A stretch of 64,000 nucleotides of DNA from an uncultured Parabacteroides sp. (GTDB lineage: Bacteria; Bacteroidota; Bacteroidia; Bacteroidales; Tannerellaceae): positions 19,998 through 83,997 of the forward strand of contig NZ_CAJJWO010000017.1 of assembly GCF_905196875.1 (NCBI RefSeq), in the 5' to 3' direction. Every line of letters begins with the position of its first letter. Within the stretch, counting starts at the first letter, position 1. The notes below the pieces were generated by a model. The model did no database searches and had not been told where the DNA came from. It saw nothing but the letters and a program-made list of their open reading frames with translations. This document shows positions 1 through 9,500 of this stretch, piece by piece. The translations under genes and the position numbers were made by a program.

Positions 1-35
1 AGATACTCTTTCAGCCAGTTGTAAGATATATTCAT
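1..35 (-). CDS. pheT: Phenylalanine--tRNA ligase beta subunit, N-terminal fragment
   Basis: Only the first 11 complete codons and part of the twelfth lie in the window; the rest runs off the left edge. On the minus strand the ATG at 35-33 opens MNISYNWLKEY, which matches the conserved start of bacterial PheT, the beta chain of phenylalanyl-tRNA synthetase that carries the editing and tRNA-binding domains. A good Bacteroidetes promoter lies 70 bases upstream, supporting this start. The match rests on 11-12 residues, so the call is probable rather than certain. Confidence 0.75.
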   Translation of the reverse strand, partial: MNISYNWLKEY

Positions 36-104
36 TGTTCTAAAATTTATTCAATCAAGTTACTATGCGTCTGCGGCCTTCACCGCCAGCGGCAATTTGA
101 CTGG

Positions 105-135
105 CAAAAGTACAAATAATAGAATAATTATTCAA
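105..135 (-). promoter_or_regulatory. Promoter of pheT
   Basis: On the minus strand a -7 box TACTTTTG (105-112) fits the Bacteroidetes consensus TAnnTTTG exactly, and a TTG (133-135) lies 20 bases upstream as the -33 element. It points at the pheT start at 35. The stretch 136-321 between it and the sensor kinase gene is AT-rich and shows no gene or clear signal. Confidence 0.65.
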
Positions 136-321
136 CGTGTGTACCGACTTTATTCTTGCACGATTCTAAAAAACCATATAAATCAATAGTTATTATAATA
201 TTTCATTCCCTAAATCTTTGTTCAATATAAAAATTCAGTCTAATTTAGAGGCGTAAATTAATGATCGAGGTCATAAACAATAACACACTAGGGGTAAAAC
301 ATATTCTAAATCATCATTCTA

Positions 322-2613
322 ATGTCAAATAGACTTCTCCATGTATCATATATATTCACTTTTGTCCTGTTTTGCTTTCTGAATAGTTCCTGCAAGCAAA
401 CAACCAGCCCAAAGCAGATAATAATAATCCAGTCATACGAAGCCGGGTTCCCCGCCTATAAAGAAATAAAGAAAATATTTGCCGACCAGTTGCAGAAAAG
501 AGAGATTCAGGCAGAAGTGCATTCCATCTACCTGGATTGTATAAAAAAGACAGAGAAGAAACAAAAAATGTTCCTCTATGAGAAGTTGAATACGTTGTCA
601 TCCCTCTATCCCGACATTATCCTGGCCTACGACGACCAGGCACTGAACGCATTACTGACCTGCGATCATCCTTCCGTCAAAACAACTCCGGTAGTCTTTA
701 CCGGTGTCAATTATCCCAACCTATCATTTATTCAGAAGTATCCCAACATTACTGGTTTTCATGACAAGCCGGATTATAAAACGAATATCGAACTGATCGA
801 ACAGCTTATCGGGAAATGTATCGTAGTACGGGTTACCGACGATATCTATTCAGATAAAATCATTCTGGATGATATGGATCAGCAAATAAAAGATATCTGC
901 AAGACAAATAATATCTTCTCTACCGAAAAAATACGGCTGTCGGGGAAAAACGGTATCTCACTGCCCAAAGATAAAAAGATCATACCGGATGCCATGTATA
1001 TCAGTACGATCAACGGGAAATCGACCCGGTCACTACTGAAAGGCCTGGGCGAGAACTATTATAACAAAGCTTACCTGGCTGTTAAGAGAGACTACCTGAC
1101 ACTTTCCCTGGGACGATTCAGTTCTTTTCCAGGTTTTTCCGTCATTTCCGATATGATCGGTCATAACTACGGGGTAATCGGAGGATATGTGACCACACAG
1201 GAAAGGCAAACGATCGTGGCAGCCAATCGCATAGCCGATATATTGAAGGGAGCAGAAGTAAGTGATTTTCCTCAAATTACGGAAACAGCCAAAAAGTATA
1301 TCTTCGACTATAAAATTCTCGACCAGTGGAATATCAGTCCCGGTAAACTTCCTGCCGGAAGTGAGATTATAAACATTCCTTTCTATGTCCAGTATCAGCC
1401 ATATATTATATGTATAGGCATTATATTAGGTATAGTGTTACTGATAATCATTATCTATCAACGCATATTATACAAAAGGGAAAACACACGTAAAAAAGAG
1501 ATACAGGAAAACCTGAAACACGAAAAAGAGTTTATGTCTTTTGCTCTGGAAAGCGGTAATATCTTCACGTTCCGTTATAAAAACGGAGTCTTTTATTTCG
1601 ATAAAGAATTCTATCATTACCTGGGTATGCCCGAAAAACCGATTAGTGCGGAAGAATTCAGCAATGCCATCCATGCAGATGAACAGGCTGATTTCCTGCT
1701 TAACCGCTACAAGTTGGATCATGGTTTCCCTTCCCGGCAAATAACCAGAAGAAGATATGATTTCAATAAAAAAGGGCATGAATGGTGGGAGTTCAGATAT
1801 GCCCAAAATACAAACATAAAAGCGTCACCGACCGATGAATATTCGGTTGAAGTGAACGGTCTTTGCCTCAATATCCAGCAAATCAAAGATACGGAACTAG
1901 ACCTGACGAATGCCCTGAAAAAGGCAGAAGAGTCAGATAAGATGAAGTCTGCTTTCCTGGCCAATATGAGTCATGAGATACGTACGCCGCTTAATGCGAT
2001 CGTCGGCTTCTCCCAATTGCTGGGTTCGGATATGGAATTGGACAAGGAAGAAAAGAACGAGTTCATCAGCCTGATAAACACGAACAATACGCTACTGCTT
2101 AAACTGATCAACGACATTCTGGATTTATCACGTATCGAATCCGGGCAGATCTCTTTTACTTATGCAGACTGCGACCTGAGCCAGCTGGTGGATGAAATTT
2201 TCAATACACATAAGTTGCTGATGCCCGACGGGGTCGAACTGATCAAAGAGACTCCGAAGAAGCCGGCTATCATCTACACAGACCGTTTCAGGCTGACGCA
2301 GGTGGTGACCAATTTTATCAACAACGCGACCAAATTCACATCACATGGATATATCAAAGTCAAATATGAATACGACACATATAATCAACATATTTTACTT
2401 TCTGTGGAAGATACCGGAAAGGGAATTCCTAAAGATAAAATAAACCAGGTGTTCGAACGCTTCCAAAAGCTGGATGAGTTCGCCAAAGGAACAGGCTTGG
2501 GATTGGCTATCAGCCTGAGTATCATAAAAACATTCAACGGGACGATCCTGCTCGAATCGGAAGAAGGGAAAGGCAGCAAATTCACTATTTCGCTACCCCA
2601 TACTCCTCAATAA
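322..2613 (+). CDS. Sensor histidine kinase with periplasmic ABC-type substrate-binding module
   Basis: A 763-residue membrane sensor kinase. It begins with a signal peptide and a possible lipidation cysteine (NSSC, residue 24). Residues about 30-345 resemble the ABC_sub_bind type of periplasmic binding protein. A single membrane helix follows at about 355-380 (rich in I, L and V), then a PAS-like region (about 405-520) and a HisKA domain with the H-box SHEIRTPL (His551). The HATPase ends the protein (N-box FINNATKFTSH, G1 DTGKGI, G2 GTGLGLAIS). There is no receiver or DNA-binding domain, and no response regulator gene sits beside it, so its partner is unknown. The last 29 bases overlap the 3' end of nrfA on the opposite strand. 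The ligand cannot be read from the sequence; a link to nitrogen-oxide respiration is only suggested by the neighbour. Confidence 0.85.
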   Translation: MSNRLLHVSYIFTFVLFCFLNSSCKQTTSPKQIIIIQSYEAGFPAYKEIKKIFADQLQKREIQAEVHSIYLDCIKKTEKKQKMFLYEKLNTLSSLYPDIILAYDDQALNALLTCDHPSVKTTPVVFTGVNYPNLSFIQKYPNITGFHDKPDYKTNIELIEQLIGKCIVVRVTDDIYSDKIILDDMDQQIKDICKTNNIFSTEKIRLSGKNGISLPKDKKIIPDAMYISTINGKSTRSLLKGLGENYYNKAYLAVKRDYLTLSLGRFSSFPGFSVISDMIGHNYGVIGGYVTTQERQTIVAANRIADILKGAEVSDFPQITETAKKYIFDYKILDQWNISPGKLPAGSEIINIPFYVQYQPYIICIGIILGIVLLIIIIYQRILYKRENTRKKEIQENLKHEKEFMSFALESGNIFTFRYKNGVFYFDKEFYHYLGMPEKPISAEEFSNAIHADEQADFLLNRYKLDHGFPSRQITRRRYDFNKKGHEWWEFRYAQNTNIKASPTDEYSVEVNGLCLNIQQIKDTELDLTNALKKAEESDKMKSAFLANMSHEIRTPLNAIVGFSQLLGSDMELDKEEKNEFISLINTNNTLLLKLINDILDLSRIESGQISFTYADCDLSQLVDEIFNTHKLLMPDGVELIKETPKKPAIIYTDRFRLTQVVTNFINNATKFTSHGYIKVKYEYDTYNQHILLSVEDTGKGIPKDKINQVFERFQKLDEFAKGTGLGLAISLSIIKTFNGTILLESEEGKGSKFTISLPHTPQ

Positions 2614-4072
2614 AACGTTTATTGGCTTTGGCTTCTTCAATCCATTCCGGTATGACGGTTTTCAGGAATTCGTCTTTCGCTGCCATTTCCGAACGGATAT
2701 CCAGACCGATGTATTTCTGTGCTTTCTCTTTAGTAGAAAGATCAGGTATAGGAACCTCTCCGCCGTAACCGTGTTTATCCAATACATTCCTGATTATCAT
2801 ACGTGCTTGCATCGTCTTATACAGGCCGTCTCCCAATATGCGTACAACTTCCTGCGGAGCATGGAAAGCAGCGCCATGGGAAGCAACAGCAAAGTCCCAA
2901 CGCCACTGGGCACTACGAAGCAGTTTAAGAGCCGGTTGCATCTGGCTTTCCGTTGCGCCCCTGTCCCAGGCACATTTGGCTTCGATATGTGCCTTCACCA
3001 ATTCTTTTTCGACATGATTCCGTAATTCCATCACTTTATTCTGACGGGTATATACATCCTGACGGAGTTCTTCCTCACTTTCACGATGGCAGGACTGGCA
3101 TGTTTTATTTATCATCGCCAACGGACTTTGAATATGATGATTATTATATCCTCTTTCCACCTCTTCCACAAAAGGCATATGGCATTCCCCGCAAGAGACT
3201 CCACGGCGGGCATGAATTCCCATTTGAGCCAGTTCATAATCCGGGTGCTGGGCTTTCAGCATAGGAGTTCTACTTAATTTATGGGTATAATCCGTAAAGT
3301 CTATCCGGTCATAGTAGTTTTCAATCGCTTCTACCGTATAGCCGGAGTCCCAGGGTAAAACAATCTCTTTATCTTCTCCTTTCAGATAATATTCCGAATG
3401 GCATTGAGCACAAACCAGCGAACGCATCTTCTGCTCGGAAGCATTCTCTATCGCATCACCCGCCCGTTTCAATGCGTCAGACAAAAACTGACGCGGCACT
3501 CTCAACTCCATGCTCTCGGGATCGTGACAATCGGCACAACCGACAGGATTGACAACCTCCGATCCCCAGTCGTACCACTTCTTTCTATAAAAACCTTGCG
3601 AACCGACTTCACCCATCAGCCGCGGAACATCGAGGCTTTTACATGACCAGCATGAAGCTGGTTGAGGACCTTCACCCGCTTTCCGCGGGGCTCCGGTACG
3701 TAGACTATAACGAAGATCGTCAATAGCATACATATGTCCTCTCGGGGATAAATAACTTTTAGAAAAAGCATAGCCTGCCCACAGGATAACCATATCCGGA
3801 CGCATCGCAAGGATGTCTTCCGCCTGATTCCCGTTATATAAACTTTTAAAAGTAGTATCGGTTGTGTTCTTCCAACTTTTATATTCGTTGGAATTCGACA
3901 AATACAGTTCATCCGACGAAGAACTTTCACCCGTCTCTACATTATCTATTTCATCTACAAATGTTATTTCCCCTTCATTTACAAAAGAATATGCGGTAGT
4001 CACTATTAAAATGGCTATTGCGACAGCAATCAGTAATATGATAAAATGCCCTATACCTAGTGTGTTTTTCAT
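2585..4072 (-). CDS. nrfA: Cytochrome c nitrite reductase, pentaheme catalytic subunit
   Basis: NrfA reduces nitrite to ammonium with six electrons in the periplasm. The 495-residue protein has the diagnostic active-site heme motif CWSCK (residues 141-145, lysine as haem ligand) and four ordinary CxxCH motifs in order: CADCH, CAQCH, CGECH and CQSCH. Family signatures such as LWAGYAFSKSY and LRTGAPR are present. Residues 8-30 form a membrane segment that may be an uncleaved anchor or a signal peptide. The usual quinol-oxidising partner nrfH is not upstream: the gene has its own promoter and divergent trmD lies 169 bases away. No cytochrome maturation gene is next to it. Its 3' end overlaps the sensor kinase gene tail-to-tail by 29 bases. 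Confidence 0.96.
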   Translation of the reverse strand: MKNTLGIGHFIILLIAVAIAILIVTTAYSFVNEGEITFVDEIDNVETGESSSSDELYLSNSNEYKSWKNTTDTTFKSLYNGNQAEDILAMRPDMVILWAGYAFSKSYLSPRGHMYAIDDLRYSLRTGAPRKAGEGPQPASCWSCKSLDVPRLMGEVGSQGFYRKKWYDWGSEVVNPVGCADCHDPESMELRVPRQFLSDALKRAGDAIENASEQKMRSLVCAQCHSEYYLKGEDKEIVLPWDSGYTVEAIENYYDRIDFTDYTHKLSRTPMLKAQHPDYELAQMGIHARRGVSCGECHMPFVEEVERGYNNHHIQSPLAMINKTCQSCHRESEEELRQDVYTRQNKVMELRNHVEKELVKAHIEAKCAWDRGATESQMQPALKLLRSAQWRWDFAVASHGAAFHAPQEVVRILGDGLYKTMQARMIIRNVLDKHGYGGEVPIPDLSTKEKAQKYIGLDIRSEMAAKDEFLKTVIPEWIEEAKANKRFIEEYGVAK

Positions 4073-4152
4073 TATATATTTATTTGCTGATACCGAATTT
4101 CACCTTAAATCTTGCAAAAACTGTTGATTTACCAGCCGTTTAATTCGGATTA

Positions 4153-4182
4153 CAAATGTAAGAAAAAGATATTATGAACCAA
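4153..4182 (-). promoter_or_regulatory. Promoter of nrfA
   Basis: On the minus strand, the -7 box TACATTTG (4153-4160) and a TTG -33 element (4180-4182) are separated by 19 bases, a full match to the Bacteroidetes housekeeping promoter. The -7 box is about 80 bases upstream of the nrfA ATG, leaving an untranslated leader of roughly 75 bases. Confidence 0.65.
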
Positions 4183-4241
4183 CAGAATTTTGATAACTAT
4201 AAAATAATACCGTATTTTGCACCGTAAATAAATGAACTTCT

Positions 4242-4922
4242 ATGCGTATTGATATACTGACCGTATTACCGGAAATGATCGATGGAATGATCAATTGCTC
4301 CATCGTAAAAAGAGCACAGGACAAGGGCCTGGCAGAAATACACCTGCACAACCTAAGAGACTACACGACCGACAAATGGCGGCGTGTGGACGATTATCCT
4401 TTTGGCGGAGAAGCCGGGATGGTCATGCAGATCGAACCGATCGACCGGGCTATATCAGCATTGAAAAGCGAACGGGAATACGATGAAGTGATTTATACTT
4501 CCCCGGATGGAGAAACGCTCAACCAACCCATGGCGAACAGTATGTCGCTACTGAATAATATGATTATTCTATGCGGCCATTATAAAGGCATTGACTACCG
4601 GATACGCGAACATCTGATCACTAAAGAGATATCTGTCGGTGATTACGTCCTGACCGGCGGCGAACTGGCTGCCGCTATTATTACCGATGCAGTGGTACGC
4701 TTAATCCCCGGGGTGATCGGTGACGAACAAAGTGCCCTCTCCGATTCTTTCCAGGATGACTTGCTGGCACCTCCGGTATATACCCGTCCGGCAGAATATA
4801 AAGGTTGGAAAGTACCCGACGTCCTTCTCTCCGGCCATCAACGGAAGATTGAAGAATGGCGGTTACAACAGGCACAGGAACGAACTGCACGCCTACGGCC
4901 GGACCTACTGAAAGATAAATAA
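4242..4922 (+). CDS. trmD: tRNA (guanine-N1)-methyltransferase
   Basis: TrmD uses S-adenosylmethionine to methylate G37 next to the anticodon of several tRNAs, which prevents frameshifting. The 226-residue protein is full length. It shows the N-terminal MRIDILTVLPEM, the FGGEAGMV loop, and the trefoil-knot cofactor region GHYKGIDYRIREHL followed by EISVGDYVLTGGELAA. The usual ribosomal neighbours (rpsP, rimM, rplS) are absent; in this window trmD stands alone, divergent from nrfA. A hairpin at 4937-4965 follows the stop. Confidence 0.97.
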   Translation: MRIDILTVLPEMIDGMINCSIVKRAQDKGLAEIHLHNLRDYTTDKWRRVDDYPFGGEAGMVMQIEPIDRAISALKSEREYDEVIYTSPDGETLNQPMANSMSLLNNMIILCGHYKGIDYRIREHLITKEISVGDYVLTGGELAAAIITDAVVRLIPGVIGDEQSALSDSFQDDLLAPPVYTRPAEYKGWKVPDVLLSGHQRKIEEWRLQQAQERTARLRPDLLKDK

Positions 4923-4936
4923 TATCATTGAAAAAG

Positions 4937-4965
4937 AAAGGCGGACTCCAATGGATTCCGCCCTT
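4937..4965. terminator. Bidirectional hairpin between trmD and the PUL1 tail
   Basis: An inverted repeat with arms GAAAGGCGGA and TCCGCCCTTTC (one bulged base) lies between the convergent ends of trmD (4922) and the beta-helix gene (4982). A-rich sequence on the left and CCCTTTC on the right fit a terminator read from both sides. Confidence 0.6.
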
Positions 4966-4981
4966 TCACATTGTTAACTAC

Positions 4982-6556
4982 CTATTTAATTAAAAAGCAC
5001 AAATCTTTTTCCTTTTGGCGTGCCATCAACTGCGCGACATACAAAGAACGGGGAAAGATATTGATCTCATTCTGTCCTTCCCAGACACCTTCCGGACGAT
5101 CTGTAAAATGACCGGGATACTTCTCTCCTTTCAGTCCGATACAATAATTCTTTCCGGAAGTCCACGGATTCTGTACCGCAGCACGTTTCACCCGGCAATT
5201 CCATAAAACCTGTGTGACGCCGGCCCAGCCGTGCCCGCTTCCCATTTGTCCCCGGTCCTGCACATTTATTTCTCCATCAGTAATGATATTATCATATAAT
5301 GTGCCTATCGACCAACGGTGATGCGGACCAATGTCGGCAAATGTTTGCGAAGCCGTGCAATTGTAAAAAACATTCGGTCCGCAAACCTGCGCACCGGTGA
5401 CATAGTCATGACGGCCTTCTGTCGCCTGACAATTCATAAAGAGATTTTGCTGCCCCCAGTTATTGAAAGAATAGCGATATCCTCCCGTGATCAGTGATTT
5501 CGGTTCCAGGCAACGACAATCGATAACAGAAACATTTTTTGCAAAACGTTCGCAACTGACAGCCGAGTAGGCAAAATAACGGGCCGTAATGTTTTTTACC
5601 CAGCAATTCTCCACCTTGTCCAGTTCTACGGCAATCCAACCATGTTCGAGATCTTCGTAATCTTCAAACTCAGATTCTATACACATATCGGATATTCCGA
5701 CTTCACTGATACGCCCATCGAAAGTATATTTATAGACCTCGCCTCCCCCAAACTTCTTATCCATCTGCATAACGACAGGATTATCGATAAAGATATTATT
5801 TCCTTCTATTCCGGTGATCTCCCGTTCAAAAGCCAAATTATATTCCTGCGGGGTCCATTGGCGGGTTCCTTTCCGTTCCACGATCTGATCCATCCTGATA
5901 GCATGTATCCACTCCTGCGTGCCGGGACGAAAAACTATTATACGGTCGCCTACCCGGAAACTATCTGCTGATGATATACGAAACGAATGGGTACCGGTAG
6001 GAACAAAATCGTCTGTTATCTTCATTCTCGTTCCCTGCATTTCCTGCATAGAGCCGGAACCTCTCACTTGAATAAGCGAACGTCGTTTTTTACCGGTAGC
6101 GATCAAACAAGTTTCATTGATATTATCCCCTTCTCCCATAAGGACTATACCGCTGTTATTAATTACTATCGAGTCGGCTATCCGGTAAACGCCACGCTTT
6201 AAAAGGATCGTACCCCGATGCCCGTTCTCATCCGGATTCCTACGGGATACCTCGTCGATAGCTTGCTGTATAACTGCGCGGCTATCTCCGTTCTTAACCG
6301 GGTATACTACTTTTACAGCCGGATAACAGGGAATACTTTTATTACCATGATGATACCCAACTCTACTGAAATCAGGTATAGTGTTTCCCTCCTTATCGGG
6401 TATATAAGTCAACGTACCCTCATCACTGATCTTTATCAAACCGGATTGCCAGGCCGGAGGCAGTTTCGTCTGTGCATGACAACAAACTACTGCCACTCCG
6501 GCCATCAATCCTACTATAAATTGTTTAAAAGCGCTCACTATAATCTTAATCTTCAA
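4982..6556 (-). CDS. Secreted right-handed parallel beta-helix (pectate-lyase-like) protein
   Basis: A 524-residue exported protein. A signal peptide (residues 1-29, ending CCHAQ) precedes a repetitive domain typical of beta-helix polysaccharide lyases and glycosidases. It includes the entry motif AIDEVSRRNPDENG, GTILLKRGVYRI and IVINNSGIVLMGEGD, and later coil-forming stretches such as VKNITARYFAYSAVSCERFAKNVSVIDC. No catalytic residues can be assigned, so lyase activity is a fold-based inference. The start is a TTG at 6556 overlapping the stop of the upstream gene by 11 bases; a GTG at 6538 also leaves a workable signal peptide. No ATG gives a better start. The overlap implies translational coupling to the large diheme protein. 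It is the last gene of PUL1. Confidence 0.75.
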   Translation of the reverse strand: MKIKIIVSAFKQFIVGLMAGVAVVCCHAQTKLPPAWQSGLIKISDEGTLTYIPDKEGNTIPDFSRVGYHHGNKSIPCYPAVKVVYPVKNGDSRAVIQQAIDEVSRRNPDENGHRGTILLKRGVYRIADSIVINNSGIVLMGEGDNINETCLIATGKKRRSLIQVRGSGSMQEMQGTRMKITDDFVPTGTHSFRISSADSFRVGDRIIVFRPGTQEWIHAIRMDQIVERKGTRQWTPQEYNLAFEREITGIEGNNIFIDNPVVMQMDKKFGGGEVYKYTFDGRISEVGISDMCIESEFEDYEDLEHGWIAVELDKVENCWVKNITARYFAYSAVSCERFAKNVSVIDCRCLEPKSLITGGYRYSFNNWGQQNLFMNCQATEGRHDYVTGAQVCGPNVFYNCTASQTFADIGPHHRWSIGTLYDNIITDGEINVQDRGQMGSGHGWAGVTQVLWNCRVKRAAVQNPWTSGKNYCIGLKGEKYPGHFTDRPEGVWEGQNEINIFPRSLYVAQLMARQKEKDLCFLIK

Positions 6557-9500
6557 TGATCACACGGAAACCTACATTATGCACTTTCTGCCAGGGCAGA
6601 TAAGATTTACGGAAATAAGCTGTCGCCGTTTTCGGATGATCTATCCATGAACCGCCACGAACCACTTTTTCCGCTCCGCGTCCCTGTTCTTTTTCGTTGT
6701 ACGGATAAGGCAGATAATCGGAACGGGTCCATTCGGCAATATTCCCCTGCATATCGTATAATCCCCAGGGGTTAGCCTGATAACCGCCACCTTTCACCAT
6801 CAACATATTACCGTCATCCACCCCATTATCTTTCGGTTGGAAAGTATAATATTTATACCAGGGATCTGTTGAACTCATCGGCTGGGGATCGACACCTCTT
6901 ACCGCTAATTTATTCAATTGCTTATCCGCCATATTTTCATACGCAGCAAAATCAGTTTCTAATGCACCATACCAGAAGTCACTGTCGCTACCGGCCCGGC
7001 AAGCCCACTCCCATTGCACCTCGGTCGGTAAAGCTACCTTTAATCCGGTTCTTGCACTCAACTTCTCACAGAAATCCATAGCTTCTTCCCAACTGACACG
7101 GATAGCCGGCTGTTCCGGATTGTTTGCCGGATATCCCTCATGTACATGATCTTTCCAAAGCTGATTGATGAAGCGGCTGTTATGATCCGGGAAAACGGTA
7201 CGGAATTGTTCGTTGCTCACTTCAATCTCTGCCATCCAGAAAGCTTTCTTTACTTCCTGCTTGTTTGCGGGCGAATAATCGGAATGTCCCCGGTTGCTTC
7301 CCATTACAAACGTACCTGCCGGAATACGGACAAAGTTCATCACGACACCCGGAGCCAGTTCGATACTTTTCTTTGTCTCCCGTTCTTTTGCCAACATTTC
7401 CCTGGCTGCACCGGCATTAAACGGCCAGCCTTTTACCTTCACCTCTTTATCCTTATATTCCCGACGTTCCGGTTTTACGGGAGAGGGTTTCGGCTGTTTA
7501 TCCAGATAGTCGGCATAGTCACGGATCTCAGCCTGCCAGTCTACACCTGAACCGGCATATTTTTCCGTCAGTTCCGTACGGCGGCTGATCTGCTCCACAC
7601 CTTTAAAGAGATTGGCCTTGAATTTACTGTGATAAGGAGCATTAAAGTCAATCCAGTTATAAAGGGTTTTCCACTCTTTATCTGTTAATTCTACTCCATG
7701 ATGTCCGGTTCTGAGTATCCTGATCAAATCACTGGCAGATGCATGATACTCATACGGATTCAATACTTCTATTTCAGCTTCCGGCCCCTGACGATGAACA
7801 TAAGGATGCAGATTCAGATAACTTTTACCGAATCCGGTAAATTCATCGATACGACCACCGGTAAAATCGGCTAATTTGTTGGAACCGTCATGGCAAGCGA
7901 TGCATGCACGATCCAGAACCGGTTGGACTTCCAGTTCAAACGTGAACGGACGTTGTCCTCCTTCGGGTAGAGTAATCGCATGCGGTTTAATTGTCGATGC
8001 AACTACACGTTTCGGAATAGGTATCTGGTTCTGATCTTCATGGCAGCCGATACAAGATACGGTTTCACCCGGCATACCGGTCAGCCAGCTTCTCATCCAT
8101 TGTACGGCCCGTCCGCACGAATCGAGCGGTTGAAGCGAGATCGGCGTGTTTGCTGGTATGGAGAACAAGGCGGAACCATCTTCCTCCACCGGGACAGTCC
8201 CCAGCAGGCGTTTAATATCCCAGCCGCTCTGTACCCCCTGTGCCCAATGGTCGGACGGGGTTTTATTATAAGCATATTCATAAGAAAGCACACGGAAGGC
8301 TTTCACCGTACCACGCGGTACGCCTTTCAACCCTTCCCCTTCATAGATATCCTGAATAAAGACAGTCGCTTCCTTCGTCCCGGGCTTCGTTCGATCGGGT
8401 ATAACCGGAGGAACCGGTGTTTTTCTGACCGGTATCGGATGGATCAGGCCTTCTCCCTCATATTCTGCAATCAACGTCAGGTTGTCGAATACATCTACCA
8501 GATAGATTCCCCACAATGCATTCGGATTCAACTTGGCAGCTACCAGAAAGTATTTATCGTTCAACGGATAAGGTTTAATGAACTGTGGCCATACTCCGTC
8601 TACCAAACGGTCTTTTACGATCGGCTCTATCTTACGGTCGCGGAAAGGTAATTCCTGTACCATGCCCAGTTCTGCTTTACGTCCTTTAGACGGATCGAAC
8701 AGGATCAGACGGCCTGAACGGGCAACGCCATGATGACCAGAGATTATTCCGATAAAACCGGATGCCTGTCCGGGAATCGGTTTGGCATCAAACGTACTGT
8801 TCGGGAAATAAGAGCCACTGCCATAAAGAGCTTTCTGTTCTGTTCCGTCCGGGTTCATGTGCATCACGAAACGGGAGAAATAATGCGTCAGGTCGGTATA
8901 TTCCCAGCGGGTATACATTACCTTACCGTTGTTCATCAATACAGGCGACCAGTTGGCATCCTGGTCGAATGTCAGGCGACGCAACGATCGGTCTTCCGGG
9001 TTATAAAGCACCATATTACCGACTTCATCATTCCCGTTCACACAGGGAACGCCATTGTAACCGATATTGGATATAGCCATGATCTTTCCCGAAGGCAACC
9101 AGGTTGCATCAAAAAATTCCAGATCCTTTTCCGGCGAGTCGATCAGTTTTTTCAAACCTTTCCCATCCAGGCCGACTTCGAAAACCTGCCAGCGCTTATC
9201 TGTATCTACCATAGAGAACATGATACGATCGGCGTCCCAATGCAATTTCAGGTCGGGGACGGAAGATCCGTTATCCGGTTTAAAGACAGTACGCGATTGG
9301 ATATTGCCGCGAAGATTGGAAAGCTCGACGATCTCCGCATCAAACCCGCCACGTGCAGCGGAAGTCTGATTCGACCAGTTATTGTTTTGCGTTCCCAACG
9401 ACCGGGGATTGATCTGACGAGCAGACGTTCCGATACGGTAACGGCCTACGATCATCTTATCCATATCCAGTTCGGGATTGGCCAAGAGTATCTCCCGTTT

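Noticed and set aside
6546..7400. Active formylglycine-generating enzyme (sulfatase maturation)
   Set aside because: The catalytic cysteine region after RGGSW has no cysteine, and no sulfatase gene is in the window.
8093..8293. Short open frames opposite the large PUL genes (for example within 6900-9950)
   Set aside because: They lie wholly inside well-supported genes, lack signal peptides or family motifs, and have the composition expected of antisense frames.
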